From the NCBI GenBank assembly GCA_019739295.1, contig JAHHDV010000018.1:1-25699 (forward strand): DNA of 25,699 bases. The letters are read 5' to 3'. The number at the start of each line of letters is the position of its first letter. Position 1 is the stretch's first letter. Positions 23,262 to 25,699 of this stretch are shown one piece after another. A model generated the notes under the pieces. It was not told where the DNA came from. It made no database searches and worked only from the letters and a program-made list of their open reading frames with translations. Origin of the DNA: Taibaiella sp. Its GTDB lineage: Bacteria > Bacteroidota > Bacteroidia > Chitinophagales > Chitinophagaceae. Made by a program: the position numbers and the translations under genes.

Positions 23262-23639
23262 ATGAAAAAAATCATCAGCCTTTTGGCAACCTTAGCAGCA
23301 TTGAGTATCCTCTTGATCTCCTGTAGTAAAGATACGGCCCCCCAGGATACAGACCTGTTCATCGGAGACTACCATGGCGCTATCTCCTATAAGTCTGCGG
23401 ATGAAGATATCGACATCGACAATGGTAAGGTAACGGTATCTAAAATCGGGGACACTTATAATTTTGCCTTCTCCAACAGCATTCCTAATATCAATGGCAT
23501 CAAATTCGAAGAAGGTGACGACGAGTACTATATCAATATAGGCGGCAGCGGCACCAGTTATATCAAAATCAATAAAGACAAACTGATCATATTGTACCTT
23601 TCTGATGGTCAGACCTGGACTGCAGATTGTGATCGTTAA
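23262..23639 (+). CDS. small secreted lipoprotein of unknown function
   Basis: The 125-residue protein has a clear lipoprotein signal (MKKIISLLATLAALSILLISC, lipidated C21) followed by KDTAPQD. The mature part (about 100 residues) is rich in Asp, Gly, Ile and Tyr and predicted to be beta strands (FIGDYHGAISY, TYNFAFSN, EYYINIG, KLIILYLSDGQTWTAD). It resembles many short lipocalin-like or META-like lipoproteins of Bacteroidota. I do not recognise a family. It has its own strong terminator. Confidence 0.82.
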   Translation: MKKIISLLATLAALSILLISCSKDTAPQDTDLFIGDYHGAISYKSADEDIDIDNGKVTVSKIGDTYNFAFSNSIPNINGIKFEEGDDEYYINIGGSGTSYIKINKDKLIILYLSDGQTWTADCDR

Positions 23640-23663
23640 TTCAATCGAGTTGAATTACCTGAG

Positions 23664-23688
23664 ACCGGCATCTTTTGCCGGTTTTTTT
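23664..23688 (+). terminator. rho-independent terminator after the small lipoprotein gene
   Basis: ACCGGCA and TGCCGGT pair around TCTTT and are followed by a T7 run, 25 bp past the stop. This is the clearest terminator in the window. Confidence 0.9.
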
Positions 23689-23833
23689 ATGGATCACCCT
23701 ATTGAATTACTTTTTAATTGCCATTTTTCCGCCAAGCCAGGTAGCGTTAATATAAATGCCACTATTTAATTGCGAAAACTTTTTGACATTTTTTTCCGAT
23801 GTGCTCAAATGACAGGGAATGACAGCTCGAAAG

Positions 23834-24025
23834 TCATAACAAATGATGAGCTGGCTTCCAAAAATCTATTGCTTTTGTATACTCCAACCCGAGTCCATAT
23901 CCATTGAATCCAAACTCCGGGACTCTGAATTCCTTACCCGGATCCAGCGATAAGTGATTAAAATGAGGCCATTGAATGTCTAAATCACTTTTCCGATAAG
24001 GCTGGAGTTGCTCTTGAACAACCAA
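23834..24025 (-). CDS. possible small exported protein of unknown function
   Basis: The minus frame with TTG 24025 as start has 63 residues. The frame is open further upstream to about 24073 and there encodes a hydrophobic stretch (NILLLILIVSTIHLLVV) that looks like a signal sequence or membrane anchor, but without an ATG. The mature part contains DPGKEFRVPEFGFNGYGLG and ends KPAHHLL. An ATG in another frame a few bases upstream (MISDEK) would supply the start if one base were missing, in line with indels elsewhere in the window. No family recognised; confidence is low. Confidence 0.35.
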   Translation of the reverse strand: MVVQEQLQPYRKSDLDIQWPHFNHLSLDPGKEFRVPEFGFNGYGLGLEYTKAIDFWKPAHHLL

Positions 24026-24084
24026 TAAATGGATTGTCGAAACAATAAGTATAAGTAGTAAAATATTTCTCGTCCGAAATCATA

Positions 24085-24092
24085 TAACTTTG
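24085..24092 (+). promoter_or_regulatory. -7 promoter element for the MarC family gene (TAACTTTG)
   Basis: TAACTTTG is an exact TAnnTTTG match, 24 bp before ATG 24116. It leaves a leader of about 15 to 20 nt. Confidence 0.55.
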
Positions 24093-24115
24093 CAGAACTA
24101 TATCATCAACACGCT

Positions 24116-24718
24116 ATGTACGGATTAGAAACGATCAAAATAACAGAAATTGTAACAGTTACCCTTTCTTTATTTGCAGTAATAGATATCCTCGGCTCTA
24201 TACCCATTCTTCTCGGCATTAAAAACAAGCTGGGCGATATCCATGCCGGGCTGGCTACTACAGTATCCGGCGTACTCATACTGGCCTTCTTCTTTTTCGG
24301 AGCAGAATTACTGAGCTTTATGGGATTGGACGTCCCTTCTTTTGCCATAGCGGGCTCTATCATTATCTTCTTCCTGGCGATGGAAATGGTATTGGGAATA
24401 GAATTTTTCAAAAGTGACCCCGGGATGGAAAAGAACAATAAGAGCGGCAGCATCGTACCGATCGCTTTTCCTATGATCGCCGGATCCGGCACACTAACTA
24501 CTGTGATGTCTTTAAAGGCATCTTACGGCGATTACAACATCCTGATCGGTATCATCATTAATTTACTGATTGTATTCGGCTGTCTCAAATCCCTGGGGTT
24601 CCTGGAACGCCTTTTAGGCCCTTCGGGCATATCTGTAGTCAGGAAATTTTTCGGGGTAATCCTTGTCGCCATCTCTATTAAGATATTCAAGGAAAACCTG
24701 GTCCTGATGATGAATTAG
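24116..24718 (+). CDS. MarC family integral membrane protein
   Basis: The 200-residue protein has about six helices and the MarC/UPF0056 pattern: FAVIDILGSIPILLGI (MarC: the DPxGxxP region), FFFGAELLSFMGLDVPSFAIAG, PIAFPMIAGSGTLTTVM, and a C-terminal GVILVAISIKIF helix. MarC proteins were once linked to multiple antibiotic resistance, but that role was not confirmed and the function is unknown. The normal PxGxxP motif is weakened to GSIP here. It converges on the DUF3592 gene; their last codons overlap by 3 bp (24715-24718). Confidence 0.88.
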   Translation: MYGLETIKITEIVTVTLSLFAVIDILGSIPILLGIKNKLGDIHAGLATTVSGVLILAFFFFGAELLSFMGLDVPSFAIAGSIIIFFLAMEMVLGIEFFKSDPGMEKNNKSGSIVPIAFPMIAGSGTLTTVMSLKASYGDYNILIGIIINLLIVFGCLKSLGFLERLLGPSGISVVRKFFGVILVAISIKIFKENLVLMMN

Positions 24719-25113
24719 ACTATTTTCTTAAAGACCATACTCAGGATATAAAAGATAAACCCCAGGCCGACCAGGATAAATTCGGTAAGGTACATCTGAA
24801 AGAAAGAGTTGATCCTCGCCACCTGCGGTTGGGCAGGCTCATAATAAACCTTCACCTCGTCTCCTACCCGGAAGGCAGCAGGACTGGAAGCTATTCCCGA
24901 TACAAACTGATACTCTTTTCCTGCTTCATCGCGGAATGATACTACAGGCACAAAAGTCTCTGAATTCTCAAAAGTATCATTCCTGATAATGACACCTGTG
25001 GCTTCGCCGCAATTATAGGCAAATGACCAGGTTCTTGCCAGCAGCCCGGCCCCAATGAGCAGCGATATCCATGCGATCATCAGAAAGGCCCGGGAAATAT
25101 TCAGATGTTTCAT
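24715..25113 (-). CDS. DUF3592 domain membrane protein
   Basis: The 132-residue protein has two hydrophobic segments, one near the N-terminus (FLMIAWISLLIGAGLLA) and one near the C-terminus (FILVGLGFIFYILSMVF). Between them a 65-residue extracytoplasmic domain carries TGVIIRNDTF, FVPVVSFRDEAGKEYQF and VGDEVKVYYEPAQPQVARI. This is the layout of DUF3592 proteins, small envelope proteins with an NfeD/OB-like or beta domain and no established role. No exact -7 element was found upstream. The neighbouring -strand start at 25246 is a shadow. Confidence 0.85.
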   Translation of the reverse strand: MKHLNISRAFLMIAWISLLIGAGLLARTWSFAYNCGEATGVIIRNDTFENSETFVPVVSFRDEAGKEYQFVSGIASSPAAFRVGDEVKVYYEPAQPQVARINSFFQMYLTEFILVGLGFIFYILSMVFKKIV

Positions 25114-25320
25114 TCCTGGAGCAACAGATTATCCTTGAAAAGTAAAAATATAGAAATCTTTGCTTATGACAAGAACTGATGTAATAAAAACATCTACATT
25201 TGGCCAGATTTCTGGATCCCGCCATGCAAAATGAATCATTATTCATTTATTCTATAATAATAGTGAAATTTGTAATAGTTAAAGATTACAGAGTTATGGT
25301 TTATGGATGATTTATTTTAA

Positions 25321-25328
25321 TAATTTTG
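25321..25328 (+). promoter_or_regulatory. -7 promoter element for the JmjC/cupin-8 gene (TAATTTTG)
   Basis: TAATTTTG is an exact TAnnTTTG match, 43 bp before the GTG start at 25364. Confidence 0.5.
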
Positions 25329-25363
25329 TAAACTGCTTTAATTTATCCTTACAATAATATTTT

Positions 25364-25699
25364 GTGGAACTACAACCCGTAAAGAAAGTTTCAGGATTAA
25401 GTGTAAAAGAATTCCGGAAAGACTACATGAAGGCGAGTATGCCGGTAATCCTTACAGACTTTGTAAAAACAGAAAGTCCGGCCTGGAAGAAATGGAGTTA
25501 TGATTACTTCAAGCAGTTGGCCGGAGATACGATGGTCAATGTATATGGGAAGGAGGAGGATTCTATGGACCGCGCTGCTTCTGCTCCCGTGGACAGGATG
25601 ACCTTTGGTGAATATCTGGATCACATAGAACGTGAAGCGGACGGAACACAGGTTGTTCCTGTTCAACCTGATGAAGATCAAGCCACAACTGGTTCATGA
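25364..25699 (+). CDS. cupin-8/JmjC-like protein, 5' part only, with a probable frameshift
   Basis: The gene starts at GTG 25364 and is cut by the window end. Residues 1-80 match the N-terminus of JmjC-like cupin-8 proteins (SVKEFRKDYMKASMPVILTD, then SPAWKKWSYDYFKQLAG). These are Fe(II)/2-oxoglutarate oxygenases related to FIH and KDM8 hydroxylases. Downstream the expected TEHRLFLFNLMKIKPQLVH appears in the +1 frame. Removing one G near 25639-25640 joins the frames, so the apparent TGA at the last bases is probably not the real end. The metal-binding HxD/E...H residues would lie beyond the window, so catalytic activity cannot be judged. Confidence 0.8.
   Translation: MELQPVKKVSGLSVKEFRKDYMKASMPVILTDFVKTESPAWKKWSYDYFKQLAGDTMVNVYGKEEDSMDRAASAPVDRMTFGEYLDHIEREADGTQVVPVQPDEDQATTGS

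Noticed and set aside
1..25699. CRISPR array, tRNA, rRNA, insertion sequence or phage genes
   Set aside because: No regular repeat-spacer pattern, cloverleaf, transposase or phage gene was seen on reading both strands.

Overview
The window looks like chromosomal DNA of a Bacteroidota bacterium, probably of the Sphingobacteriaceae/Chitinophagaceae type. The reasons are TAnnTTTG promoter elements in front of several genes, the general lack of Shine-Dalgarno sequences, a TonB receptor paired with a surface-type lipoprotein, many short lipoproteins with Bacteroidota signal peptides, and gene families typical of the phylum (PolX with a PHP domain, MtaB, a CPBP protease next to cdsA and psd, and CcmE of the CxxxY type). 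No rRNA, tRNA, CRISPR array, insertion sequence or prophage was seen.

Layout. Positions 1-403 hold the C-terminal end of DNA polymerase X. Positions 404-925 have no convincing gene. Positions 926-1510 hold a frameshifted DUF6580-type membrane protein. Then come mtaB (+) and radA (-), which converge with 1 bp between them, and an EGF-domain lipoprotein (-). Positions 5229-14013 are a co-directional minus-strand block that I read as one catabolic operon. In transcription order it encodes a phosphonatase-like HAD hydrolase, a TonB-dependent receptor, a phospholipase-D-like lipoprotein, a PhoD phosphodiesterase/phosphatase, a phosphonate-cluster type alcohol dehydrogenase and an organophosphate-antiporter-like MFS permease. 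A divergent XRE-cupin regulator at 14167 faces it across a control region with two inverted repeats. After that come ccmE/ccmF and an alpha/beta hydrolase (-), a thiolase (-), then CPBP protease, cdsA and psd (+), a small lipoprotein (+), a MarC family protein (+), a DUF3592 protein (-) and the start of a JmjC/cupin-8 protein cut by the window end.

How the parts may work together. The 5.2-14.0 kb block contains an outer-membrane importer, a cell-envelope HKD-type hydrolase, an exported phosphodiesterase, an inner-membrane organophosphate permease, and a cytoplasmic dehydrogenase plus C-P hydrolase. This is a plausible complete route for taking a phosphonate ester (for example a phosphonolipid head group) from the outside to phosphate and an aldehyde. 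The family assignments are read from motifs. The substrate and the pathway are inference.

Quality warning. Six genes are broken by single-base indels, nearly all +1 in homopolymer runs: the DUF6580 protein, the dehydrogenase, the TonB receptor, the XRE-cupin regulator, cdsA and the JmjC protein. After removing the suspected bases each gene gives one family-typical protein. Because cdsA is normally essential, sequence error is the simplest explanation, so these genes should be regarded as probably intact in the organism.
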